From: Lamellibrachia satsuma
Lineage: Eukaryota > Annelida > Polychaeta > Sabellida > Siboglinidae
NCBI GenBank assembly: GCA_033239005.1
Contig: BSQZ01000009.1
Span: 9,143,252-9,207,251, forward strand
Length of the DNA: 64,000 nt
Direction: 5' to 3'
The notes below the pieces were generated by a model. That model ran no database searches and was not told the origin of the DNA. It saw only the letters and a program-made list of their open reading frames with translations. Position 1 is the first letter of the stretch. Each line of letters starts with the position of its first letter. This document shows positions 47,823-58,200 of the stretch, in pieces. The position numbers and the translations under genes are program-made.

Positions 47823-48338
47823 CTATAAATTGTATTTACTGACCAATAGTGATCTGTACCTTTTCTTAAAGGCAAAGACATTAGTGCAATGTTTAATATT
47901 CTTACTTAAACAATTCCATATATTTGCACCTTTCACACTGATACACATAGATTTCAATGTTGTTCTGCAATACTTAGTTTCAAAGTTATTTTCTTGGCGT
48001 GTATTGTGAGGATGAGTGGTCTGTACCATTTTAAAACGACAAAGAAAATTATTTGGCATTAATTTGTTATATATTTTGAACATTATGACTATGGATTTAA
48101 AATCAATCAGGTAAAAAATGGTAAGTGCATTAAATTTAGCGAAAGCTGGCTTAGAGTGAGCTCTGTATTCCAATTGACCACACATTCTGATTGCACGTTT
48201 CTGTAATATATATAGTGGCTGAATTCTATTTTTGTAAGTGTTCCCCCATATTTCACAACAGTAGCCGATATAAGGTAGTACAAGTGAACAATATAAATTG
48301 TACATAGCATTCCCATTCAACAGCCATTTAACTTGCAA
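47823..48338 (-). CDS. LINE-D reverse transcriptase C-terminus
   Basis: 'LYCSLVLPYIGYCCEIWGNT', 'RIQPLYILQKRAIRMC' and 'NIWNCLSKNIKHCTNVFAFK' are the thumb and tail of the CR1-like RT, ending in a normal stop at 47823. Confidence 0.87.
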   Translation of the reverse strand: MQVKWLLNGNAMYNLYCSLVLPYIGYCCEIWGNTYKNRIQPLYILQKRAIRMCGQLEYRAHSKPAFAKFNALTIFYLIDFKSIVIMFKIYNKLMPNNFLCRFKMVQTTHPHNTRQENNFETKYCRTTLKSMCISVKGANIWNCLSKNIKHCTNVFAFKKRYRSLLVSKYNL

Positions 48339-48451
48339 TTTTAGTATGTATAGTATTCACATGTTGAGACCATGTGAGTTTACAATTAATATATATACCA
48401 AGGAACTTAATACAATTTACTTGTTCAATTTTAATATTGTCTATGGAGATC

Positions 48452-49626
48452 TTATAATTCACATGGGGCATTTGTTTGTCCGAAAACCATGAAATTTGTT
48501 TTTGATAAATTAAGTGAGAGCTTATTTACTTTAAACCATTTATATAGTTTGTTCATTTCAGTTGACACATTTGTACACATTTCCAACAAATCACTTCCTT
48601 CAACAAAAAAACTGGTGTCATCAGCAAACAGTATGGACTTTAAGTGTGAAGAAATATTACATAATAAGTCATTAACATACATAATAAAAAGAGTTGGCCC
48701 TAGAATTGACCCTTGTGGTACACCACAAGTAACAGTAGAATAACTTGAATTCATACCATTGAAACATACATACTGATTCCTGTTACCTAAATAACTACTG
48801 AGCCATTGTTTGGCTACACCCCTAACACCATAATGATCAAGTTTACCAACAAGAATTCTGTGATCCAAAGTGTCGAAAGCTTTCTTTAAATCAATAAAAA
48901 CAACAATGGTAAACTTTCCCTTATCCATTGCATTTGTAATTTCCTCCACTAAGTCCATAATTGCCATGGAAGTGGACATATTTTTCCTAAAACCATACCG
49001 GCGGAAATACAATACTTGTTTTGCATTTAGAAAATTCATTATCCTGCTGTTGAATATGTTTTCTAGAAAATTGAGGTAGTAGAGATATAGGCCTATAATT
49101 GGAGACAGTTTGGTCGTCCCCTGATTTGAATAAAGGAATCACTCGGGCAATTTTCATATCATCTGGAAACACACCTTGTTCTAATGATGAGTTACATATA
49201 TGCTTTAATGGAACTAATATAAAAGGAATAATTTTTTTTTACTGAATTCATATCAATGCCATCATAACCTTTAGATGCTTTACTTTTACATTTATGCACA
49301 GTAGTTAATAATTCATCATCAGAGACTGGATTCAAAAATACTGTTTCTTCCACTCTGTCACCTAAGAAAGACTTATAATTTGAATTACATTTTGGTATAT
49401 TTTTAGCTAATGTTGGCCCTATGTTAACAAAGAACTGGTTGAAATGTTCTGCAATATTCTTATTCTCTGAAATAGTTGATCCATTGTTCTTAAATTCAGA
49501 TGGATAAGATGAATTTTTTGTAGATTTTTTATTCAATAATTTGTTAATGATTTTCCATGTTTCTTTAATATTTTGTTTACTTTCTTCTAACAGGTTAGAG
49601 TAGTACTCCTTCTCACATTGTCTCAA
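48452..49626 (-). CDS. LINE-D reverse transcriptase (three overlapping frames)
   Basis: 49192-49626 has 'LNPVSDDELLTTVHKCKSK' and 'GYDGIDMNSVKK'; 48987-49172 has 'MKIARVIPLFKSGD' and 'SNYRPISLLP'; 48452-49039 has 'YGFRKNMSTSMAIMDLVEEI', motif A 'VVFIDLKKAFDTLDH', motif B 'GVPQGSILGPTLFIMYVNDL' and motif C 'FADDTSFF'. All three catalytic Asp are present. Two frame changes are needed. Confidence 0.88.
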
Positions 49627-49720
49627 GATAGATGTGAGTTTATTCTTATATGATTTATATCTAACTTCAGCAACCTCGCTTCTTGATTTTAGGAAATGTT
49701 TGTTAAGTATATTCTTTTTC

Positions 49721-50827
49721 TTACATGCATTTTTTTAATCCGGAAGTCAACCAAGATTTATGTTGCCTTTTATCCTTTCGAGAAATAGTTCTAACAGGAA
49801 AACTAACCTCATAAATATTTTTGAACATTTCTATGAACTTCTTATAGCTTGAATTAACATCATCATTGTTCAATATTTCATCCCATTGCATAATTGCTAA
49901 TGTATTGATAAATGCCTGTAATTGTTCTCCATGGACTGACCTTGTTCTAAAAGACTGGTTAACAATTTGATGAAAGTTATCAACATAATCACAAATTTGG
50001 AAAATAGGTAAGTCACTTAGATCATTTATAAGTAAGCCACTAACCGTGGACTTGTGGAGTTCTGTTGTAAAATTTTTATCTATAAGTGTTGCACTATGCT
50101 TTGTTATCCTTGTAGGCCTTGTTATTAAAGGGTGTAAACCATAACTATATAAGTGATCGATGAAATTGTTTGTAGCCGCATGGTTTTCGTGTTGCAAAAG
50201 GTCTACATTAAAATCTCCACACAAGTACACTGTTTTACCATTGCAGTTATTAAACATTTGATCTATATACTCCTTTAATAATGCTAGATCAGTATTTGGT
50301 GCACGATATACTGATGCAACTACTATGTTTTTGCCATTATTAGTAGTGATTTCTGCACAAATAATTTCTGCACAGTTTTCTATACACTTTGATATAGTAG
50401 TTAGGGGTTTGTGCTTTAGAGACTTATTTATATATAAAGCAACTCCACCTCCAATCCGTTGGTATCTAGAAGTGTAAAAACAATTATAATTTTCTAACTG
50501 GAATTCATCATTTTCATTCATCCAGGTTTCAGAGATTGCAATAACATCAAACGTACAGTCTAATAAAGAAATACATGTTATTAGTTTGTTAAAATTAGCA
50601 GACATACTTCTGACATTAAAGTGTATTATTGAGAAATTGGATAACCCTTGATTTTTCGGTACAATTTTGGGATTAAATTCATCCTCTGTAAAATAAACAC
50701 TATCAGCATTAACTATGTTATATAAATTGTTGTCTGGGTCTATTTCATCATTAATACAATGCACAATTTTTTTCTGAGTAAGTAAATGGTGCATAGTTAA
50801 GGTGTGAACATTGTTCATACAAGTCAA
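49721..50827 (-). CDS. LINE-D APE-type endonuclease
   Basis: 368 codons. 'FSIIHFNVRSMSANFNKL' (catalytic N), 'VIAISETWMN' (catalytic E), 'RIGGGVALYINKSL', 'VVASVYRAPNTD', 'YLCGDFNVDLLQ' (catalytic D-x-N), then 'LINDLSDLPIFQI', where LINE endonucleases have S-D-H-x-P. The catalytic His is missing here, apparently by a 3-nt deletion, which should disable nicking. The frame overlaps the PHD part by about 77 bp in another frame, so a frameshift links them. Confidence 0.88.
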   Translation of the reverse strand: MTCMNNVHTLTMHHLLTQKKIVHCINDEIDPDNNLYNIVNADSVYFTEDEFNPKIVPKNQGLSNFSIIHFNVRSMSANFNKLITCISLLDCTFDVIAISETWMNENDEFQLENYNCFYTSRYQRIGGGVALYINKSLKHKPLTTISKCIENCAEIICAEITTNNGKNIVVASVYRAPNTDLALLKEYIDQMFNNCNGKTVYLCGDFNVDLLQHENHAATNNFIDHLYSYGLHPLITRPTRITKHSATLIDKNFTTELHKSTVSGLLINDLSDLPIFQICDYVDNFHQIVNQSFRTRSVHGEQLQAFINTLAIMQWDEILNNDDVNSSYKKFIEMFKNIYEVSFPVRTISRKDKRQHKSWLTSGLKKCM

Positions 50828-51098
50828 TTATATCATCATCGACACCTGATAAATTAAAATTTAGTTCTTGATCAGTTAAATCACTGAAGGGGAACATTTC
50901 GTTAACACAATTATTGCAGAACCAGTCTTCACTAGCACTAGAAAATTTTTTTTTATTTGTAAGGTTTGCACACTTACGATGTACCCAAAGTTTACATTGG
51001 TCACAAAAAATAGCATTTGATTTTACATTTTTAATGCATATGCTACAAGGAGAGAAAAATGAGCATGAAAGTTCGCTACAGGTAAAACCCGAGTCCAT
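50751..51098 (-). CDS. LINE-D PHD-type zinc finger region
   Basis: 'CSICIKNVKSNAIFCDQC', 'WVHRKCANL' and 'WFCNNCVNEMF' give the C4-H-C3 pattern of a PHD finger (residues about 18-65). Such fingers bind histone tails or act in target choice; their job in CR1 elements is not known. Starts with Met 51098 right after the end of ORF1. Confidence 0.82.
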   Translation of the reverse strand: MDSGFTCSELSCSFFSPCSICIKNVKSNAIFCDQCKLWVHRKCANLTNKKKFSSASEDWFCNNCVNEMFPFSDLTDQELNFNLSGVDDDIIDLYEQCSHLNYAPFTYSEKNCALY

Positions 51099-51104
51099 TC
51101 ACTT

Positions 51105-51780
51105 TCTCCTCGGTCCACCCGTGAAAAGGTCATCTGGAGAATTGATCTTGAAACGTTTCTCTTCATTATTCGGCGAACAGCTTGCAGTCAAGTGAATATG
51201 CCCGGTCAATCTCGTCATCCTACTTCAGATTGTACAGTAGTTTCGCTCGCCTTTTGGTGAGATCATCGGTCACGAAAATTCTCGGCCCGGAATCACTTCT
51301 TGCGCATGAAGTCTGTTTTAATTATTCTCATGAATTTCGCAATGATCGAGCGTGACTTGCCACTAGATCGGTTTCCAGGCAGCCGATGGGCGACACTGAT
51401 GTCGTTCTTGGTGATTGTCACCCCCGCCTTGCGTGCTAACTTCGCCACTTCGTCAGTCGTATCCTCGTTATCGCCCGTCTCCGGCAGCCCGTGAATACGG
51501 ATGTGTTTTCCTTTCTGGTATATTGTTCCAGCTCATCGAGTTTAAAGTGCTGGAGCTGCATCTGTTTCTTTATCTTGTCCAGACATTTACTATCACATCG
51601 CGCGCCCGACATGGCGATTTCCGTCGCATTTACAACGGCCGTCACTAACAGTGGCTCGATAGCTGTGATTACCTGAGTGATAATCCGGCCAATGTCGAAC
51701 CTTAACCTCACGCTGGATCGCAACAACTGAACGGGTGGACCCCAACCATTTACCTTGATCCTCTTCTTTTACACAGTTGC
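51105..51780 (-). CDS. LINE-D ORF1 protein (coiled coil plus RNA-binding-like region), frameshifted
   Basis: 51436-51726 reads 'IGRIITQVITAIEPLLVTAV' and 'LQHFKLDELEQYTRKEN', a coiled-coil start. One base later the family block 'IRIHGLPETGD' and 'ISVAHRLPGNRSSGKSRSII' continues in another frame to 'MRIIKTDFMRKK', then 'IFVTDDLTKRRAKLLYNL' in a third. This is the layout of LINE ORF1 proteins that bind their RNA. Two frameshifts make it non-functional as read. Confidence 0.72.
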
Positions 51781-51955
51781 TGTAGTCAACATGTGCAAAG
51801 CTGTAAAAAAAACGTATCATCAGTACTGGCGCAATTACAAACATATTTACCAATATTCTTGACACCGACATCCTTGGCTCGGTTCAAACCAACTCAATGG
51901 TACTCCTGTTGACATCTTGTTATGTAAAACGTTTGCGCTACATTACCTCCGCTGT
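51720..51955 (+). repeat. Dispersed segment shared with 20116-20245
   Basis: 'aacaactgaacgggtggacc' and 'ggttcaaaccaactcaatgg' are shared. It overlaps the 5' end of LINE-D and may be its 5' UTR, in which case 20116-20245 is another 5' scrap. Confidence 0.5.
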
Positions 51956-52059
51956 GACAGGGCGCCAACTGGGATATATACTATAACTACTATTACTAAT
52001 AATAATAATTGCTCCATTAGCTGACTCCATATAATATACAAGTACATCATGGTTCCATG

Positions 52060-52245
52060 TTAATGCTAGTAGTGTGAATATGTTTAAAAATAGAATTGAC
52101 AGGTATTTGATAAGGGCGGGCTACACATATATGAGAAAATTGTTGGACTCTCGATAAGCCAATGGCTTCCTTGTCCACTTGCCATCTGGAACTTGTTGTT
52201 TGGGGTGGCAATCTTGTTAAATCTAAATCTTGTTAAATCATGGTT
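52060..52245 (+). mobile_element. LINE-A 3'-end fragment, plus strand
   Basis: 'gtttaaaaatagaattgaca' to 'gataagccaatggcttcctt' and repeated 'aaatcttgtta' tail: the last RT codons plus 3' UTR. Confidence 0.8.
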
Positions 52246-52674
52246 TAGATAGTTTTGTTTAGCCTAAGCCGACTCTCGCCCGTCTTCATGAAATCGGCGA
52301 GTATTCAGAATGTGACCGCAAACATGTAGTTTGATGGTGCCGTTTATTTTCCGAAATGGATACAGAATGTTGACGGAACGGCAAATAATTTTTAGTAGGT
52401 GTTCTGTGAGATGTTGTCACTGACATGTATAAATAGATAATGGTAGGCCTAATAATGCAATGTTTCACCAAATGGAAAACAGTAGATGTTTAATATGTAG
52501 AACCCGCTGTGATCATTCCATTCTGTGTAGGCGTTTTGTGAAGCACCAGCAGCCAATCAGCACCGCTATCGAGACTATACAATAAACAATTTTGTTTGGC
52601 TGAATTAACTTTCCAGTCTGACAGTTATATAAGTGTGTCAGTATAATAAAAGTTTAACAGACAGCCAGACATAT
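52246..52674. other. Unassigned DNA between two facing LINE-A ends
   Basis: No gene or known repeat recognised. Confidence 0.4.
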
Positions 52675-52858
52675 TTAACAAGATTTAACAAGATTGCATT
52701 CCCAAACAACAAGTTCCAGATGGCAAGTGGACAAGGAAGCCATTGGCTTATCGAGAGTCCAACAATTTTATCATCTATGTGTAGCCCGCCCTTATCAAAT
52801 TATATCTGTCGATTCTATTTTTAAACATATTCACACTACTAGCATTTGGCAGTTTGTT

Positions 52859-53287
52859 CTATTCATTTATCACCCTCTGTGAGAAAGAGTACTTTCTCAT
52901 GTCCAACCTACACTGTTCCTTAACTAATGCTGCTTTGTGTCCTGTGGTTCTACTGCCTTCTTTAAGTTTGAAGAACATATTTCTATCAACATCCTCATAA
53001 CCATTCACTATTTTGCACACTTCTATTTTGTCTCCTCTTAGTCTCCTGGTCTCTAGTTTTGTCAAATCAAATTGTAATAAGCGGTTTTCATAACTAAGGC
53101 CTCTCAATTCTGAAATCATTTTAGTTGCTCTTCGTTGTATTCTTTCTAGCTTGTCTATGTCCTTCTTACGATACGGCCTCCATGCTTGTATACAATATTC
53201 CAAATGTTGTCTAACTATTGCTTTGTACAGGGGTACAATTAGCTGTTTCTCCTTATACGTGATAATTCTCCTAATTAGTCTTAACAT
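52859..53287 (-). CDS. LINE-A reverse transcriptase C-terminal region
   Basis: '[20 protein letters not shown]', '[20 protein letters not shown]' and '[13 protein letters not shown]' match 19448-20026. Confidence 0.85.
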   Translation of the reverse strand: MLRLIRRIITYKEKQLIVPLYKAIVRQHLEYCIQAWRPYRKKDIDKLERIQRRATKMISELRGLSYENRLLQFDLTKLETRRLRGDKIEVCKIVNGYEDVDRNMFFKLKEGSRTTGHKAALVKEQCRLDMRKYSFSQRVINE

Positions 53288-53317
53288 TTTATTTCCTTTC
53301 GAAGCTGCAATCCCACA

Positions 53318-53665
53318 TTATTCTGAAACTTTCATGTCAGCACTAAATGTTACACCTATGTCCTTTTCTTGTGTGTTTCTACCTAGTACAGCATCGCCCA
53401 TTTTATATTCTTCGTCCATGTTTCCATATATGTATGCATTTACACTTCCCATAATTGAATAACATTTGCCATTTTCTGACCATTTAACTAATTTATCTAG
53501 ATCATCCTGTAAACTTTGTTTATCTGTATCATTAGTAACCTTTCTGAATAGTTTTGTGTCATTTGCAAATTTCAATACTTTGCTAGATATGTCATCTTCA
53601 AAATCATTTATATATATTAAAAACAGTAAAGAGCCTAATACTGATCCCTGTGGTACCCCACTCAA
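53318..53665 (-). CDS. LINE-A reverse transcriptase palm (FADD changed to FAND)
   Basis: '[20 protein letters not shown]' (motif B and following), 'KVLKFANDTKLFRKV' (motif C with Asp to Asn), '[17 protein letters not shown]', and 'GVTFSADMKVSE'. Ends at a stop, after which 52859-53287 continues. Confidence 0.85.
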   Translation of the reverse strand: MSGVPQGSVLGSLLFLIYINDFEDDISSKVLKFANDTKLFRKVTNDTDKQSLQDDLDKLVKWSENGKCYSIMGSVNAYIYGNMDEEYKMGDAVLGRNTQEKDIGVTFSADMKVSE

Positions 53666-53965
53666 AACAGATTTCCAGTTTGAAATCTCACCATCTACTA
53701 ATTCTCTCTGTCTTCTGTGTGTAAGGCACTTTTCTATCTAGTTGATTACATCATCAAAAGCATGGGCTTTTAGTTTAAGTAACAATCTTTGATGTGGCAC
53801 TTTATCGAAAGCTGTCTGAAAACATCCGCTGGTGACCTGTCAAAAACATAAGAGATTGGTTAGACATGACCTTGCTTTTAAGAACCCATGTTGAGATGTA
53901 TTTATTAATTTGTGTTTTACAAGGAATTCCACCATGTGGTCTCTAATTAATGTTTCAAGTAATTT

Positions 53966-54695
53966 ACATACATACATATAAAAGTATACTCTTATTTTAT
54001 GAGTTAATCAAATGCCTAGATGAAATCGTAATTAGCTAATTATATATGCACCCAGTATTTTTTTTCTAATGGAATCAGACCACAGTTGACAATTGCATTG
54101 GTGGCCATGTTAACGTTTTGTCTGATTATAAGAAAACGTGACGACTAAACGTTCTGAAACTTTTTCACAACAACTGCCATCGTCTCATTGACATGCTGAC
54201 CAAATTTTATCAAATTCACATACCTCCAGCTCTTTTAAAACGCCCCGACGTGCGATGCCCATACATTTTTACAACAATAGCCATGTATGCATGCGCCCGC
54301 GTGGCCCATAGCAAAACAATTCCCATAAATCCCTCCGCCTGTTAAACTCTCAAAAAATGCACCATTTTACAGCCAATAGCTTCTACAAACAAACCTGTGA
54401 ATATGCCTGCTCAGTTGCACTTATGTCACATCATATGAATTCTTTAAATTCATATATCGTAATTTAATACGCCCTACATTCGAAACAATGAACAGGAAGG
54501 TCAACTGTGGTCTGACCCCTAATGATAAGTGGCAAGTGACTCCAGGTGAATATGAATGCGACAAACGGTGGCGCCGCATCATGGATTTGACTTTTTGGGG
54601 ATCACAATACGTATGATATTTCATTTTAACTTGCGTCGATATCGCCATCTGACGGGCAGCAATTGTATTGATCTGATATAACTTTCTATGCGGTC
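53966..54695. other. Unassigned DNA upstream of ETNK copy 3
   Basis: No gene recognised. 'cagaccacagttgac' at about 54069 recurs inverted at about 54500, so 54060-54520 might be a small inverted-repeat element; evidence is thin. Confidence 0.4.
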
Positions 54696-54696
54696 A

Positions 54697-55152
54697 ACAG
54701 ATGGCGCCATCGAATTGATAACTGGTCAATGTCTGAGCCAACAAACACGTGAGTTAGCGTGCGTTGTGTGGTTGGTTATTAATTCCTTATGTTCCTTATT
54801 AATTATAACTCCGTGTGCTAATCCTTTATTTCGATTTGTGTGATGTAATACGGTATCCAGACGCAACATCGGCTCACAAATCCACGGCAAGGGCAATCGT
54901 GAAATAAGGATTCAATAAAACGAAATAAGACCAGGCGGTGCCGTCGCTAGTGTTGCGACTACTCCGGCTACGCCTACGGTGGCACGTGCGCCAATGGCAA
55001 TGCAATGCGCATTATGACATTAAGTAGTACCTCAGTACCCACTCGCGAGTTCAACGAGTAGTTATATCCAGTTCATCAACCTGGCGTAACAGTCGTAGTT
55101 GTTCATTTGCAGCGTGACGAAGTAAGACCAACAACTTGTAGAGATAACGGGG
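54697..55152 (+). promoter_or_regulatory. Promoter/5' region of ETNK copy 3
   Basis: Shares with copy 2 the start 'agatggcgccatcgaattga', the E-boxes CACGTG (54746-54751 and 54983-54988), CCAAT (54991-54995) and 'cggctcacaaatccacggca'. The octamer seen in copy 2 is not kept. Confidence 0.6.
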
Positions 55153-55293
55153 ATGGAAGACGGCACCAGGGTCAAAGAAGGAATAATATCAACGTTTGAC
55201 TTGTGTATCGAAGTCGGCGATGCGGAGTCGGGGTCCTTGAAACTCGTGCAGTTGATCAAACCGAAGTGGTCGGCAGAAGACATCAAATTGAAG
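55153..55293 (+). CDS. ETNK1: ETNK copy 3 exon 1 (start)
   Basis: ATG in 'gggatggaagac'; 47 codons ending 'WSAEDIKLK' before 'gttgtt'. Differs from copy 2 at residues 6-10 and has Cys for Arg near residue 18. Confidence 0.88.
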
Positions 55294-58200
55294 GTTGTTA
55301 GGTTTACAATAATCTCTTGTATTGAAACGCATTATTTGATCATTTATAATTCATTCTCTCTGATGGCCTTAATTCTTTATAACATTATAAGTATTACATT
55401 TCTTTTTACCCTTTTTCGACAAATTCAATTAGTGTTATGTACTGTATGAATTATGCAAATGTGTTTTGTTGAATAAATCCATTCATTCCATTCATGACCT
55501 AACAAGTGTAAGTCTAAGTCTTTATTTGTGCATTAATAATTATATTTAGATTCTAAAAGCTAGTAAGATTACAAACAGTTAGGCTATTTTGTGAGTCGGT
55601 AGTAATAAATCTAATAATACTGGAATCATAATTATACTGGCTGATCATATGTCAGTGTGGGAAAATAGGTGAAAGATAGATGCCTACATTGATACTATGT
55701 GCAAGGTTGTGTTTTTTATGAATGTGCAATTTGTTTCCTAGTAGTCAATGTGTTAGCAAGCACCTGGCATATAGAAATTTGCTTACAAATATACATAAAA
55801 ATCAGACTTGTTGGCATTTTGAACCATCAGACTTGCAATGTTAGCAAGTCACGAGCTGGCAACAGTCTTAAGTCTTTCTCTGAATTCCACGTCGAGTCAA
55901 AATTGGCGATTTGAGTCCAACTTGAGTCAGCCCTTACGACTAGAGTCAACAAGTATGATAAAAATAATAATTTATTCACAAAAAAAGTGTGACAAGAAAT
56001 TTCAAAAGAGATAAACAGAGTGCAGCACATTATTATTTTTTAGCAACCGTCACAGTGTGAAATATATAATATGTGATCGATGATGCCCCTGAAATACTGT
56101 AATAACTGTACTGAAGCCAGTCTCAACAACAAAACTTCACATCTTATCTCACTTCTCTCCTGTAAATTTGTGTTCTCATTGCTAATAAATGTAATGACCT
56201 TGTTTTGTGGACAGAGGTTCACTGGGGGTATCACCAACACACTGTTGGGATGCTGGCACAAGGATGACCTGGACCAGAAAGAGATGGTCCTAATCAGGAT
56301 CTATGGTGCAAACACAGATCTGATCATCGACCGTGCTGCTGAGATGCGTAACATTCAGCTCCTGCATGCTGTTGGTTGTGCAAGGCCGCTGTACGCCCGA
56401 TTTGCCAATGGCATCGCTTATGGCTTCTTCCCTGGCAAATGTGTGGATGAAATCACTGTCCGAGACCCTGTCATCAGTCGGTCAGTCATGCCAAGAAACA
56501 AACATAAAACTTTGAAGCATTAAAGTTATACTGACTTAATAATTAAAGCGAACTCTGATTCTCCTAAATAATATTCTATGTAGGATATATGTGTTATAAG
56601 CTTTTTAAAGGTACTAAAAAAAAAACAAACATTAAATTTTGAAGTATTAAAATTATACTCACTTAATAATTGACACAAACTCTGATTCTCCTAAATAATA
56701 TTCTTTGTAGGCATTGTGTTATTAGTCTTTTAAAGGTACTCAACTAAATTTCTGGAAAAAACGTACCATCATTGTAGCAATTATTAGATAGCATTATAGT
56801 ACCAAAATGATAAATAAGTATTACCTGAAATATTGGGTTTTCTCACAATCACATAAATTATATCAATGGTTTACATCTAATTATCATATTTGATTGCAAT
56901 TTGAATTCACAATGACTCATTTGTGGAAAATAACATGCACTAAATTGTTTATAAGTCCCTAGTTCTGCACATAACATCACTGAAATAACACATTTTTGGA
57001 TGTCACTATGCATTATTTGAAAATAACTGTAATAATAATTTAGTAATAAGATAAATAATCATAACCAAGCTAGCTAATTATATGGAGTATGTGGGGCAGA
57101 GTATCATAGTTGTTTGAATGCTGGACTCTCAATCGAGAGAACCCGGGTTTAAATTGTCTTGTTGCTTTGGCAGTTTCGTTCATCCCATGTTTTGATAGTT
57201 CACTCAGCTGTCTAAATGAGTACCTGTTTACAGACAGAGGTGGATATGTAATTGAATAATCTTTACGTAGTAAGTGCAGCCTGGCTGAATGCTTCCCAGA
57301 GAAATCGAGTTGGTATTGGAATGAACAGGTCTGCCAGGGGGTGAAATGTGAAGCGCTTTGAGCCTGGGATGGCTGATTTAAATAATTTATTTAAATCAAA
57401 TGATTTTTTTTAAATCATTGATTTAAATCAAATGAATGGATACCGCACTGTATATGAATGTACCTTTGCATTTTTTACATTAACTAGTAGCTATGTTGTC
57501 CTTTATCCACAGACTTATAGCCCAGGAGATGGTGAAGGTTCACTCAATCGATCCTGATGAGGTCATGAAACAGAGCCAGATCCCGGGACCATTCATTACC
57601 CAGAAACCGATGGTATTCGATCGCTGTTGGAAATGGCTGGATCTGATTCCTGACAAATTTAGCGATGCAGAGAAGAACAAAAGGTCAGTAGTTCTGACAG
57701 CACCTGAGAACATATGGGGGGACCAGTGGCCTTGGTATGCTGGGGGTTGAATTATATGGGGAGTAAGAAATGTCTTTGTATGAGGATACACAGATACACA
57801 ATACATGTTTTGCTGGAAGAAAACAGTTAAAGCCAAAGTGTTTTTGATATTAAATATCATATATTTAAGCTGCTTTGAAGGGTCATACTATTTTAAATTA
57901 TCAGCTACTTATGGATTGAGGGCAGTACAAAAAATAATTTTTTATCAAACATCAATAGCAATTCAGAAAGTAAAAGCGAGGTACCAAATTTATCAGACAT
58001 TATTAGTTAAAAGCATGAAATTAGTTGCCAGACTGTATGTAGCAGAAATTATAAGAGAAACTTTAATTCCATGATTGTTCAAGTACATTCATTATTTCTA
58101 ATCATAATTAATTACAGCTGATTCACAAAGATCTCAAATCATCTTAAATTTGTAAATATAAGCCCGTGGTATTTATTATTATAAGTTAGAACAACGCATA

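Larger units (their letters stand above)
47525..51780 (-). mobile_element. LINE-D, near full-length CR1-like retrotransposon with PHD finger
   Basis: Minus strand, about 4.25 kb: ORF1 (about 51780-51105), PHD finger (50751-51098), endonuclease (49721-50827), RT (49626 to 47823), 3' UTR ending in an AATTC repeat tail at about 47525-47545. Neighbouring parts overlap in different frames, showing a handful of frameshifts, so it is recently dead rather than ancient. PHD fingers and esterases in CR1-like elements are known from the literature on this clade. It lies between SDHAF2-B and ETNK copy 3, in a region with no copy elsewhere in the window. Confidence 0.9.
52675..53965 (-). mobile_element. 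LINE-A copy, minus strand, 5'-truncated
   Basis: Reads on the minus strand from RT motif 3 (about 53965, 'acatgggttcttaaaagcaa') through 53318-53665 and 52859-53287 to the 3' end at about 52680. The TA site here is short and intact: '[18 protein letters not shown]', so it shows the ancestral form of the site expanded elsewhere. The active site reads FANDT instead of FADDT, which should kill the enzyme. Confidence 0.87.

Noticed and set aside
52286..52471. Short minus-strand open frame between LINE-A ends
   Set aside because: 61 codons, no domain or context.
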